This document shows positions 37,288-44,498 of a DNA stretch of 64,000 nt, in pieces; the first letter of the stretch is position 1; every line of letters begins with the position of its first letter. Source of the stretch: an uncultured Lachnospiraceae bacterium (GTDB lineage Bacteria > Bacillota > Clostridia > Lachnospirales > Lachnospiraceae). The translations under genes and the position numbers were made by a program. The stretch spans positions 25,600 to 89,599 of the forward strand of contig CAJUGD010000014.1 of assembly GCA_910586205.1 (NCBI GenBank), read 5' to 3'. Below the pieces are notes generated by a model, which saw only the letters and a program-made list of their open reading frames with translations, was not told where the DNA came from and did no database searches.

Positions 37288-37354
37288 GGCATTTTGTGTG
37301 CATCCGCCGGAGGCTCACAGTAACCCCTCTTTCATTTATGGTGGTGCTGTGAAA
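37288..37354. repeat. 67-bp intergenic direct repeat, copy 1
   Basis: Identical to copy 2 except at two positions. It contains ATCCGCCGGAGG and the arms TTTCA/TGAAA. The part 37314-37329 is a perfect 16-bp inverted match to 37501-37516, so the whole region can fold. Confidence 0.9.
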
Positions 37355-37408
37355 GTCTCGAATCCTCCGAAATAGGTCTGCGCACTTGCTGCGCTGACCG
37401 TACAGCGC

Positions 37409-37434
37409 CAAAATGCCTGTTTTTTGGCATTTTG
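37409..37434. other. Hairpin between the repeat copies
   Basis: CAAAATGCC (37409-37417) pairs perfectly with GGCATTTTG (37426-37434); the loop TGTTTTTT carries a T-run. The right arm is the start of repeat copy 2. Confidence 0.7.
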
Positions 37435-37492
37435 TGTGCATCCGCCGGAGGCTCACAGTAACCTCTCTTTCATTTATGGTGGTGCTGCGAAA
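37426..37492. repeat. 67-bp intergenic direct repeat, copy 2
   Basis: Second copy, 138 bp downstream of the first, with two substitutions. It overlaps the hairpin at its start and is followed by the inverted 16-mer at 37501-37516. No gene lies in the 37286-37573 gap. Confidence 0.9.
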
Positions 37493-37573
37493 TGCGGCAT
37501 GAGGGGTTACTGTGAGGGCTGGATGAGTAAATAAGGCAGAGAAAACAGGAAGACATAGAGGAGGAAAACGAAG

Positions 37574-37939
37574 GTGAAGTTAAAAAATGTGTTGATAGCA
37601 GTGGAGGATATGGAGAGGGCCAAAAGGTTTTACAGGGAGCTGTTTGGGCTTTATGTAATTTTGGATCAAGGCGGCAATGTGATTTTGACAGAAGGGCTGG
37701 TTCTTCAGGATGCAGGAATATGGAAGAAATTTTTGGAAAAAGAAATAATTCCCAGAAATCATGCTGCAGAGCTGTATTTTGAGGAGCCGGATATAGAAGG
37801 TTTTGTCAAAAAGCTGGAAAAGTATCCGGAACCTATAGAATATGTGAATCGCCTTATGGAACATTCGTGGGGCCAACGGGTGGTGCGGTTTTATGATCCG
37901 GATGGAAATCTGATTGAGGTGGGGACGCCTATGAGGTGA
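37574..37939 (+). CDS. VOC-family (glyoxalase/bleomycin resistance-like) protein
   Basis: 121 residues with a GTG start behind GAGGAGGAAAACGAAG. One vicinal-oxygen-chelate domain: it opens LKNVLIAVEDMERAKRFYRELFGL and ends RFYDPDGNLIEVGTPM, the usual metal-binding Glu context. Such proteins may detoxify methylglyoxal or bind drugs; the substrate is not predictable. It stands alone; a 7-bp inverted repeat CTGCCCA/TGGGCAG (37942-37977) follows but lacks a T-run. Confidence 0.85.
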   Translation: MKLKNVLIAVEDMERAKRFYRELFGLYVILDQGGNVILTEGLVLQDAGIWKKFLEKEIIPRNHAAELYFEEPDIEGFVKKLEKYPEPIEYVNRLMEHSWGQRVVRFYDPDGNLIEVGTPMR

Positions 37940-38025
37940 AGCTGCCCAATCGGATCATAAGATGATTCTATGGGCAGATAAGACAGAGGCTTTCGTTTGT
38001 TTAAATGGTCTTGCAGCTTGGGATT

Positions 38026-38634
38026 TTACCTGATTGTGCCTACAATTTTTATGTTTCCGCCATCTTGAAAGATACCGGAACAATTATATTTCCACACTCC
38101 TTTTTTTAGGAGGATCTCTTTTGTTGTGTCAGAGGACTCGATGGTAATGCGTTGTTCTTTCCCGTCAGGGTCAAATAAGAAGAAATCTACAGAGCCGCCT
38201 TTTATATCCGAGGTGATTTTTAAGGTCAAGGTTTGATTGTTTTCTGCCTGGAATGAGCCGGACTTGGCAATGTTTCGCTGGTCTGGATTATTGGATAAAT
38301 CAATGACTGCATTTCCATTAATGTGGTTGGGAACATTGGAGAAATTGTCACTGCCGGGAATCAGATCGACAGTATTTTTTTCATGGTCGTAATGAAGGGT
38401 ATATCCAAGGTATGTCAGAAATTCATTGGCCGGCAGGTACAGTTCTGCCTCTTGTTCTTCTTCCAATGTGACGGAAATCAAGGGGTGAGTATGGGGGATA
38501 ACAGATCCGTTAAGTGCTGCTTTGATATCGCATAGGTTTGCGGACTTGATTCCGGCTGCCGCATATGCAGTGGTTATTCCCAAGGTTCCTATGAGCAGTC
38601 CGGCAATAAAACTTTTTAAATCAAATTTTTTCAT
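38026..38634 (-). CDS. Secreted stalk-domain (copper amine oxidase N-like) protein
   Basis: 202 residues from the ATG at 38634, 7-8 nt after GGAGGC; an upstream in-frame extension is not used. A signal peptide (MKKFDLKSFIAGLLIGTLGITTAYA) is followed by a stalk-type domain with LYLPANEFLTYLGYTLHYD, then a beta-rich C-terminal region. The protein should be exported and may be a surface component. No enzymatic residues are recognised. It has its own promoter, divergent from the TetR gene. Confidence 0.8.
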   Translation of the reverse strand: MKKFDLKSFIAGLLIGTLGITTAYAAAGIKSANLCDIKAALNGSVIPHTHPLISVTLEEEQEAELYLPANEFLTYLGYTLHYDHEKNTVDLIPGSDNFSNVPNHINGNAVIDLSNNPDQRNIAKSGSFQAENNQTLTLKITSDIKGGSVDFFLFDPDGKEQRITIESSDTTKEILLKKGVWKYNCSGIFQDGGNIKIVGTIR

Positions 38635-38671
38635 GTGTATGCCTCCGGCTTTCCGATTTATGATTATGTCT

Positions 38672-38700
38672 ATTTTAGCATGATTGCAGTACAGATACAA
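38672..38700 (-). promoter_or_regulatory. Promoter of the stalk-domain gene
   Basis: On the minus strand TTGTAT (38695-38700), a 17-nt spacer, and extended -10 TGCTAAAAT (TAAAAT at 38672-38677). The 14-mer ATGCTAAAATAGAC is identical to the -10 region of the RNA candidate at 54.7 kb. Confidence 0.65.
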
Positions 38701-38728
38701 GATGCCAAGGGAAAAAATAAAAATAGTG

Positions 38729-38757
38729 TTGACTTTTGCAGACGTTGAGTGTATTAT
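38729..38757 (+). promoter_or_regulatory. Promoter of the TetR-family gene
   Basis: TTGACT (38729-38734), 17-nt spacer, TATTAT (38752-38757), 47 nt before the start codon. Near-consensus sigma-A promoter. Confidence 0.75.
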
Positions 38758-38804
38758 AGTTATGACCAAAACAGTATTTTAAGTCATATAAAGGAGAAAA
38801 CTAT

Positions 38805-39383
38805 ATGGCCAGAAGTTTTACAGAACGGGAAAAAGAAAATATTAAAAAAAGCTTACAGGAAGCTTGTAAGCAGAGTTGGACACAATATGGATATAAGAAA
38901 ACAAGTGTAGATGACCTTTGCAGGCAAGCGGGCATCTCAAAGGGGGCATTTTATCTTTTCTTTGAATCGAAAGAAGCTCTCTTTTGCGAGGTTTTGTGTT
39001 CCGTGCAAGAACAAATCTGCAGAGCCGTATCAGAGGTAATCGAGAAACACAAAGATAAGTACGGCGCTGCAGAAGCCCTAAAGCTCGTTTATCGGGAATA
39101 TGATAAGAACAATTTTTTATATAATTCAGACAGCAAGGACTTTACAATTTTAGTGAACAAGTTGTCAGAGGAACAGGCAAAAAAAATCCAGGAATCCAAT
39201 AATATGAGCCGAAACCTTTTTTTAAACCATTCGTATTTGAAGTTCAAGGTTGATGCTGATTTGGCGATGTCAGTTATATACTCTTTAATTATGAATATCA
39301 AAAACAAGGATATTCTTCCATACAATCATATGGAAACTTTTGATTTTATGGCTGACCATCTCATTGATAGTTTGTACGAATAA
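38805..39383 (+). CDS. TetR/AcrR-family transcriptional regulator
   Basis: 192 residues. The N-terminal helix-turn-helix is clear (KTSVDDLCRQAGISKGAFYLFFESKEALF, about residues 28-56); the ligand domain behind it is variable and the inducer is unknown. TetR proteins usually repress their own operon. The next gene encodes a DUF4180 protein, a common partner, so the two probably form one unit driven by the promoter at 38729. Confidence 0.92.
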   Translation: MARSFTEREKENIKKSLQEACKQSWTQYGYKKTSVDDLCRQAGISKGAFYLFFESKEALFCEVLCSVQEQICRAVSEVIEKHKDKYGAAEALKLVYREYDKNNFLYNSDSKDFTILVNKLSEEQAKKIQESNNMSRNLFLNHSYLKFKVDADLAMSVIYSLIMNIKNKDILPYNHMETFDFMADHLIDSLYE

Positions 39384-39518
39384 CGGAGGTTCAGCGTTGT
39401 TTTGCTGATTTTTATTCCCATTTTCAGACACGTTTTAGTACTGTTGCGGTCAGTTGAAAGCCATTGTCAAAATGATTCAAAATTTTATTTGTCCATTTGG
39501 AAAGGAATGATGCAAAAT

Positions 39519-39887
39519 ATGAAAACAGAAGTCATAAAGAAAAATAATACAGAGGTTGCAGTGGTGAGCAGTGAGGAACTTTTAATCACAGATGTCCAGT
39601 CTGCTTTAGACTTGATTATGACAGTAAAATACGAGACGGGATGTACAAATATGGTTGTAAACAAAGAGGCTGTTGTAAATGATTTCTTTGTCTTGAGTAC
39701 TTGTCTGGCAGGAGAAATAATGCAGAAATTTATTAACTATGGTGTGAGATTTGCTATATACGGCGATTTTTCAAAATATACAAGTAAGCCGTTAAAGGAT
39801 CTTATGTATGAGTGCAATCAAGGAAAAGATATGTACTTTCAGCCAACAGCTTCACTTGCTGTTGACAAGCTTTCGGGATGTGCCTAA
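39519..39887 (+). CDS. DUF4180-family protein
   Basis: 122 residues from the ATG at 39519 (MKTEVIKKNNTEVAVVSSEELLI), where homologs begin; ATGs at 39507 and 39510 are closer to GGAAAGGA and also possible. The pattern TDVQSALDLIMTVKYETGC and FFVLSTCLAGEIMQKFINYG matches DUF4180, often encoded with TetR regulators. The fold resembles STAS-like domains and the function is unknown. A terminator hairpin follows. Confidence 0.8.
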   Translation: MKTEVIKKNNTEVAVVSSEELLITDVQSALDLIMTVKYETGCTNMVVNKEAVVNDFFVLSTCLAGEIMQKFINYGVRFAIYGDFSKYTSKPLKDLMYECNQGKDMYFQPTASLAVDKLSGCA

Positions 39888-39902
39888 AAAAGAATTTCAT
39901 CG

Positions 39903-39961
39903 GCAAGGCGGAGAAGGGGGGCGATGCAGTGCGGTGACATCGCCTTTTTCCTCCGCCTTGC
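39903..39961 (+). terminator. Two-tier terminator hairpin after DUF4180
   Basis: The inner stem GGCGATG/CATCGCC (39920-39926 and 39938-39944) is followed by TTTTT. An outer pair GCAAGGCGGAG/CTCCGCCTTGC (39903-39913 and 39951-39961) embraces both, so the T-run sits inside a larger hairpin. Confidence 0.7.
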
Positions 39962-40023
39962 AGGCTGACAAAATATTCGGCACTGACACTCTGAATACTG
40001 AACAGCGCTCTGGAACAGATGGA

Positions 40024-40296
40024 TTAGTTTTTCCAGCGCTTTAATGTGGGGAACCATTCCTGCATGATTTTTCTTGCTTCATCTTCCTTCATATCCGGAT
40101 TGGCGGCAACCATGGGAGGTATGCATATCTCAATCATTTCTTCCATGGTGCCCTGAAAGGTAAACGCCCCCTTTTCAAAGCAATATTTACAGTATTCCTC
40201 ATTTTTGTTTCCATCGCCATTCGTTCCGTACAGCTCGTCAGTATCTCCCATGGGCATGCCGCAGCATTGACAGAATTTCTGATTCATCTTGGTCAT
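40024..40296 (-). CDS. Zinc-ribbon domain protein
   Basis: 90 residues from the ATG at 40296, 8 nt after CGGAGG; an ATG at 40302 is too close. Two Cys pairs (FCQCCGMPMG and YCKYCFEKG) make a zinc ribbon, followed by a helical tail PPMVAANPDMKEDEARKIMQEWFPTLKRW. This family is often encoded beside WYL-type regulators, which is the case here. Its expression is likely controlled by the palindrome over its promoter. Function unknown. Confidence 0.85.
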   Translation of the reverse strand: MTKMNQKFCQCCGMPMGDTDELYGTNGDGNKNEEYCKYCFEKGAFTFQGTMEEMIEICIPPMVAANPDMKEDEARKIMQEWFPTLKRWKN

Positions 40297-40358
40297 TTTC
40301 ATTTCCTCCGATTTTTGTGTGTTTAAGATTTATGATTTGCTTAAGCTGATGACAATAT

Positions 40359-40387
40359 AACATACATATCCTGACACCTTTTGTCAG
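40359..40387 (-). promoter_or_regulatory. Promoter of the zinc-ribbon gene
   Basis: On the minus strand CTGACA (40382-40387), 17-nt spacer, TATGTT (40359-40364). The -35 and spacer lie within the palindrome 40368-40390. Confidence 0.65.
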
Positions 40388-40390
40388 GAT
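40368..40390. promoter_or_regulatory. Operator-like palindrome over promoter and regulator stop codon
   Basis: ATCCTGACA and TGTCAGGAT are perfect 9-bp arms around 5 nt. It covers the -35 of the zinc-ribbon gene and the TGA stop of the WYL regulator (40384-40386). A likely binding site for that regulator. Confidence 0.6.
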
Positions 40391-41280
40391 TTATTTTTTT
40401 TGTAAATTTCCAGCGCCTGTGCAGCTAAAATTCCTCTCAGATATTCTGGCTCAATGATTTCAACCTGGGAGCCAAAGGAGAGCAAATACCCTACAAGCCA
40501 TGAATCGATAGGCATTTCTGCATGAACAATGAAATCTCCGTTTTTCTGAATCTGGATTTCTGTCTGGTCAAATTCGTCATAGACCCGGTATGCGATTTCT
40601 TTTGGAAAGAGAAGAACAATCCGGGACGGTGTCTGAGGCTGATAGCCCTCTGTCTCCGGATAGGGCCTTGGCACAAAGGTCTGCTCCAATAGGTTCAGTT
40701 CCAGGATACGGTTCAGTTTGAATATACGAAAATCCTGTTTTTGCAGGCAAAAAGCTTTTAGATACCATTCCTTTGATTTGTAGGACAGCTTTAATGGCCA
40801 AAGGATCCGTTCGCTTCTCCCGCTGCATGTGCTTTCGTAGATGATCTTGATTTCCAGGTGTCTGGTTATTGCTGTTTTCAGCATTTCAAACTTGGAGTTG
40901 TCACAGGTGGATTTCCCCCAGCGGGAAAAATCGATTTCCAGCCAATTTTCTGTGTCCATATGGAAAAGTCCGGACAGCTTTGTTAATGTTTCCTTTCCGG
41001 AAGATAAGCCTGTGGCAGACATACTTTGTATGGCTGTCAGTACCTCTTGTCTTTCTTTCTCAGACAGGACGGCCCGGTCAAGAATAAAATCATGGAGCAA
41101 ACAGATTCCGCCGTTTCTTCCCGGCTCTGTGTAGACCGGAATCCCGGATCCGCTTAAGGCTTCGATATCCCGGTAAATCGTCCTGGGAGAAACCTCGAAT
41201 TTTTCCGCTAGTTCAGGGGCAGTGGTACGTCCCTTGTCTAAAAGATAGTATAAGATTTTAAACAGACGGCTGTCGGACAT
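40384..41280 (-). CDS. YafY-type HTH/WYL-domain transcriptional regulator
   Basis: 298 residues. An N-terminal HTH_11 domain (LDKGRTTAPELAEKFEVSPRTIYRDIEALSGSGIPV, residues ~13-50) and a WYL domain (about 135-215, with the SKEWYLKAFC and RIFKLNRI stretches) are clear. WYL domains sense nucleotides or nucleic acids in some members. The start ATG 41280 follows GAGGAGGCAAGGG. The regulated target is probably the zinc-ribbon gene just downstream on the same strand. Confidence 0.9.
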   Translation of the reverse strand: MSDSRLFKILYYLLDKGRTTAPELAEKFEVSPRTIYRDIEALSGSGIPVYTEPGRNGGICLLHDFILDRAVLSEKERQEVLTAIQSMSATGLSSGKETLTKLSGLFHMDTENWLEIDFSRWGKSTCDNSKFEMLKTAITRHLEIKIIYESTCSGRSERILWPLKLSYKSKEWYLKAFCLQKQDFRIFKLNRILELNLLEQTFVPRPYPETEGYQPQTPSRIVLLFPKEIAYRVYDEFDQTEIQIQKNGDFIVHAEMPIDSWLVGYLLSFGSQVEIIEPEYLRGILAAQALEIYKKNKS

Positions 41281-41382
41281 CCCTTGCCTCCTCTTTCATT
41301 TATACATTATCAGATTCTTTTTTGCTTTTATCATATCACAATTTGGGAGGTATGAAAAATATTTTCAAAAGAATATAAAAAG

Positions 41383-41411
41383 GAGAGTGGAAAATATGAC
41401 TTTCCACTCTC
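41383..41411 (-). terminator. Terminator of the rubrerythrin gene
   Basis: GAGAGTGGAAA (41383-41393) pairs perfectly with TTTCCACTCTC (41401-41411). Read on the minus strand it is followed by TCCTTTTTAT. Confidence 0.8.
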
Positions 41412-41417
41412 TGACAG

Positions 41418-41957
41418 TTAATAATTTTCTGCGTGAATTTCAAAATAGCTTTGGGGATGACTGCAGGTGGGGCATACCTCAGGGGCATTGGTTCCTACCA
41501 CAATATGTCCGCAATTACGGCATTCCCATACTTTAACCTCACTCTTTTCAAATACGGCTGCAGTCTCCACATTCTTCAAAAGGGCGCGGTATCTTTCTTC
41601 GTGGTGCTTTTCAATGGCGCCTACTAAACGGAACTTCTGAGCCAGCTCCGGAAAGCCTTCTTCTTCGGCTGTTTTTGCAAAGCCTTCATACATATCAGTC
41701 CACTCATAGTTTTCTCCGTCTGCTGCTGCGGCAAGATTTGCTTTGGTATCGCCGATTCCGTTCAGCTCCTTAAACCACATCTTGGCATGTTCCTTTTCAT
41801 TGTCTGCTGTCTTTAAGAATAGGGCGGCTATCTGCTCATAGCCTTCCTTTTTGGCGGCAGATGCAAAATAAGTGTATTTGTTCCTTGCCTGGGATTCTCC
41901 GGCAAAGGCGGCCTCCAGATTCTTTTCTGTCTGTGTTCCTGCATAACGGTTGCTCAT
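41418..41957 (-). CDS. Rubrerythrin
   Basis: 179 residues, usual length. Rubrerythrin reduces peroxide in anaerobes with NADH through rubredoxin. The ferritin-like four-helix part carries the di-iron ligands ([34 protein letters not shown]). The C-terminal rubredoxin-like domain has CRNC and CPTC. It is a single-gene unit with a near-consensus promoter, a leader palindrome and a strong terminator. Confidence 0.97.
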   Translation of the reverse strand: MSNRYAGTQTEKNLEAAFAGESQARNKYTYFASAAKKEGYEQIAALFLKTADNEKEHAKMWFKELNGIGDTKANLAAAADGENYEWTDMYEGFAKTAEEEGFPELAQKFRLVGAIEKHHEERYRALLKNVETAAVFEKSEVKVWECRNCGHIVVGTNAPEVCPTCSHPQSYFEIHAENY

Positions 41958-41987
41958 ATTTATCTCTCCTTTTATAGAATGATGTTG

Positions 41988-42009
41988 GGGTCAAAATGTG
42001 TTTTGACCC
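41988..42009. promoter_or_regulatory. Perfect palindrome in the rubrerythrin leader
   Basis: GGGTCAAAA and TTTTGACCC, 9-bp arms around TGTG, lie between the -10 box and the start codon of rubrerythrin. It could be a repressor operator (redox or peroxide sensor) or an mRNA hairpin. It is not the PerR consensus I know. Confidence 0.6.
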
Positions 42010-42029
42010 TGGTATCATATGATATATTA

Positions 42030-42058
42030 AATATAAAGAATGGGCCGGCATTTGTCAA
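42030..42058 (-). promoter_or_regulatory. Promoter of the rubrerythrin gene
   Basis: On the minus strand TTGACA (42053-42058), 17-nt spacer, TATATT (42030-42035): a near-perfect sigma-A promoter. Confidence 0.8.
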
Positions 42059-42153
42059 GTCTGCACAATGATATCGGCATCATGAAAAAGAAGATGCTTT
42101 GACTTTATAACTGCACCGGCTCATGACGACTCAGCGAAATGATTTGTCATGTG

Positions 42154-42684
42154 CTACAAAGCACATTCCAACTGACAATCAAAAGGCTCAGCCTGGACAT
42201 GCTGCTGGTGATAGAGGGCTGCCTCCACACACCCCATCTTTTGATAAAATGCCTGACTTTCAACAGAGGAATGAGCGGAGATATATAACTTGGCTGCACC
42301 TTGCTGCCTTGCCCAGTTCTTTGCCGAAAGAAAAAGCTCTTTGCCGATTCCAAAGCCCCGCATATCTTCCGATACATGGATGCTGGTCAAATCCAGATAC
42401 CTTTGTTCTCCGCCAAACAGAGCAGACTCCACGGACACAAACCCTTTTAACTTCTTGTCATCAAAGGCGCCATAGACAAAGCCGCCTGAACTTAATGTGT
42501 TTTTCAGACAGGATATTAAAACCTGATAATCTGCCTCTGTCCAGTCATCGATAAAGGGAACATCCTTGATAAGCCACGTATCGTTTTCCCTGCGCCAGCA
42601 TTTTGTGACAACCTGACGGCGGATAAAATACCGGAATAATTCCAGGCAAAGTTCATCTGAGGTTAAATTTCGGTATAGGATCAT
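42154..42684 (-). CDS. GNAT-family N-acetyltransferase
   Basis: 176 residues from the ATG at 42684, 8 nt behind AGGAGG; a TTG at 42690 is less likely. The GNAT core is seen as LDLTSIHVSEDMRGFGIGKELF, with the acetyl-CoA loop RGFGIGKEL (about residues 115-123) and the late motif AFYQKMGC. The substrate is unknown. It lies between rubrerythrin and TauE on the minus strand, with a hairpin separating it from TauE. Confidence 0.88.
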   Translation of the reverse strand: MILYRNLTSDELCLELFRYFIRRQVVTKCWRRENDTWLIKDVPFIDDWTEADYQVLISCLKNTLSSGGFVYGAFDDKKLKGFVSVESALFGGEQRYLDLTSIHVSEDMRGFGIGKELFLSAKNWARQQGAAKLYISAHSSVESQAFYQKMGCVEAALYHQQHVQAEPFDCQLECAL

Positions 42685-42716
42685 GTACAATTCCTCCTGA
42701 ATGATTTGATAAACTT

Positions 42717-42748
42717 AAAAAAGGGCTGCCAGTAAGCAGTCCTTTTTT
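42717..42748. terminator. Bidirectional terminator between TauE/SafE and GNAT genes
   Basis: AAAAAAGGGCTGC (42717-42729) and GCAGTCCTTTTTT (42736-42748) pair almost perfectly and carry T-runs on both strands. It ends the TauE transcript on the minus strand. Confidence 0.85.
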
Positions 42749-42771
42749 AGAAAGTTGATTATCGGGCAATT

Positions 42772-43617
42772 TTATGCAATCAAAAGCTTGGTGTAAATAT
42801 TCCAAACGCAAAGTCCCATAATAACAAAGATCAGAATAATGAACAGCTTGTCCACCGTACTTGTGGGGATTTTTTTATTAATCTTTTTTCCGACAATTCC
42901 CCCATACACACCGCAGATCATCATGCCGATCAGCATCACCCACAGTCCTGGGTCTACATCCTGATAAAGCGCTTCGGGAACACTGCCTTTTATGAAGGTT
43001 ACAATCAGGCTGGCAATCTGAGAGATCAGGATCATATACAAGGAATTTTGTGCGGCTGTTTTGGTAGGCATGGAAAGGAAGAAATACAGCACTGCCAGGT
43101 TCATCGGACCGCCGCCGATTCCTACAAAAGAGGATAAGGTTCCCAGACCAAAGCCAAGGAATATTAAAATCATAGGATTGGTAACTTGGAGCGCCTTGTA
43201 TTTTTTCTTATTCAAGGTGTAAATCAATGTCAGAAATACCGCAATCAACAGGGCCAGAGCCTGATATCCACCTACGATTTCCCGATTGGCAGAGGAATTT
43301 TTGATGATATCATAGAGGTATTTGCCGATGACTCCTCCAATGGCAGAACCGACGGCAAGCCAGGTTGTGAGATTCCAGTCAATCAAGTTGTCGCTGCCGC
43401 CCTTTTTCGTGTTCATGGCCGAGCTGAGAACATTATAGCTGGTCATGGAAATAACGGTACAGGTGGATAGAAAGGTGATAGTGTTCACAGGCAGTACCCC
43501 TACTGCATCCAGTGCAGGCTTCATAAACACGCCGCCGCCTACACCGCAGATGGCGCCTACCACGGAGGCCAGAATGCTGACTGCAAAAAAGATTATATAA
43601 GTCATATGATTCCTCAT
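42772..43617 (-). CDS. TauE/SafE-family membrane exporter
   Basis: 281 residues with about eight membrane segments. Two glycine motifs mark the family: GAICGVGGGVFMKP near the N-terminus and SSFVGIGGGPMNLAVLYFF in the middle, forming an inverted repeat. Members move sulfite, sulfoacetate, thiosulfate or other sulfur anions. The start may be ATG 43617 or 43605. It follows the C_GCAxxG_C_C gene by 25 nt, so both are probably one operon linked to sulfur or redox metabolism. Confidence 0.88.
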   Translation of the reverse strand: MRNHMTYIIFFAVSILASVVGAICGVGGGVFMKPALDAVGVLPVNTITFLSTCTVISMTSYNVLSSAMNTKKGGSDNLIDWNLTTWLAVGSAIGGVIGKYLYDIIKNSSANREIVGGYQALALLIAVFLTLIYTLNKKKYKALQVTNPMILIFLGFGLGTLSSFVGIGGGPMNLAVLYFFLSMPTKTAAQNSLYMILISQIASLIVTFIKGSVPEALYQDVDPGLWVMLIGMMICGVYGGIVGKKINKKIPTSTVDKLFIILIFVIMGLCVWNIYTKLLIA

Positions 43618-43642
43618 TCTTTCTGTATTCTGATCATTGCAG

Positions 43643-44107
43643 CTACTTTTTTACCTTGTCTTCAAAATAGGTGGATTCTTCAAACTGCCCGGGGAAAATG
43701 TGCTTTTCCACCAGGATCGCCGCGTCTGCGATGCAGTCTAAACAGGAGCGGAACTTGTCAGAACCGGAATCCTTTAAATCACCACAGGTAACGGTACGGT
43801 TTTTCTCAAAAAATTCTTTGGTAATGGTTCCTGCCAGAGCGTAGGATTCTTTTTTTGACTTGTTCTTTTTATCATCGTCCATGTGGCCGGTACTGGTGAC
43901 AAATCCAGCCAGATACACAGCGCCTGAAATGGCACCGCAGGTTCCTAACCTGGCACCCATTCCGCTTCCAAAGGTTTCCATGCCCTTGAAACAGACCATG
44001 GGATCGAGTCCCAGAAGATCCGCATAAGTAACAGCCACAGCCTGAGAGCAGTTGTAGCCGCTTTTGGCGTAATAGTCTACCGCCGTTTGAGCTCTTGACT
44101 TTAACAT
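43643..44107 (-). CDS. C_GCAxxG_C_C-family redox-type protein
   Basis: 154 residues from the ATG at 44107, preceded by AAGGAGGC. The Cys pattern is clear: YNCSQAV, MVCFKG, GTCGAISGAVYLAG and a late CLDC. These proteins often carry a Cys cluster or partner with electron-transfer proteins; their exact role is unknown. It heads a two-gene unit with the TauE/SafE exporter, driven by the promoter at 44139-44168. Confidence 0.87.
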   Translation of the reverse strand: MLKSRAQTAVDYYAKSGYNCSQAVAVTYADLLGLDPMVCFKGMETFGSGMGARLGTCGAISGAVYLAGFVTSTGHMDDDKKNKSKKESYALAGTITKEFFEKNRTVTCGDLKDSGSDKFRSCLDCIADAAILVEKHIFPGQFEESTYFEDKVKK

Positions 44108-44138
44108 AAAAATGCCTCCTTGAAATATAATTTGGTTC

Positions 44139-44168
44139 ATTATAATATATCTCGTATGTTTTTGTCAA
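44139..44168 (-). promoter_or_regulatory. Promoter of the C_GCAxxG_C_C/TauE unit
   Basis: On the minus strand TTGACA (44163-44168), 18-nt spacer, TATAAT (44139-44144): both boxes are consensus. Confidence 0.8.
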
Positions 44169-44422
44169 TGTGTTACAATATTGTGTTGTTCAGGGGTGTA
44201 TATTTTGTTATTGTTCACTGAGTGTAATATATTGTATTATATAGGAAAAAGCCCTTTTGAAGAAAGAAATAATTTGTGATTTTGATGTTTGTGAAGACGA
44301 GTTGATTTTACGTTTTTTTGGGAAGCAGAAAAACGGTTTAGGCTGTATGCTCAGTCTTCTCGTGTATTGTATTCACAAGGGCAGGCAATTCAAGAAATTT
44401 AAGAAATATTTTCCACTCGATA

Positions 44423-44451
44423 TTGACTTTTAATTCACAAAGTGAGATAAT
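44423..44451 (+). promoter_or_regulatory. Promoter of pckA
   Basis: TTGACT (44423-44428), 17-nt spacer, GATAAT (44446-44451). Transcription would start at or just before the palindrome at 44458. Confidence 0.75.
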
Positions 44452-44457
44452 AAAAGC

Positions 44458-44478
44458 AAATTTCGATTTACGAAATTT
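44458..44478. promoter_or_regulatory. Palindrome at the pckA transcription start
   Basis: AAATTTCG and CGAAATTT, perfect 8-bp arms around ATTTA. Located just downstream of the -10 box, it is well placed for a repressor controlling gluconeogenic flux. Confidence 0.6.
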
Positions 44479-44498
44479 AGATTAAAGGAGGAAATGGA

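Larger units (their letters stand above)
44169..44498. other. Gene-free divergent control region before pckA
   Basis: About 330 bp, AT-rich. It holds the promoter region of the minus-strand unit at its left end and the pckA promoter and palindrome at its right end. A weaker TTGTTC / TATTAT pair around 44213-44242 may be another plus-strand promoter. No open frame looks coding. Confidence 0.7.
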
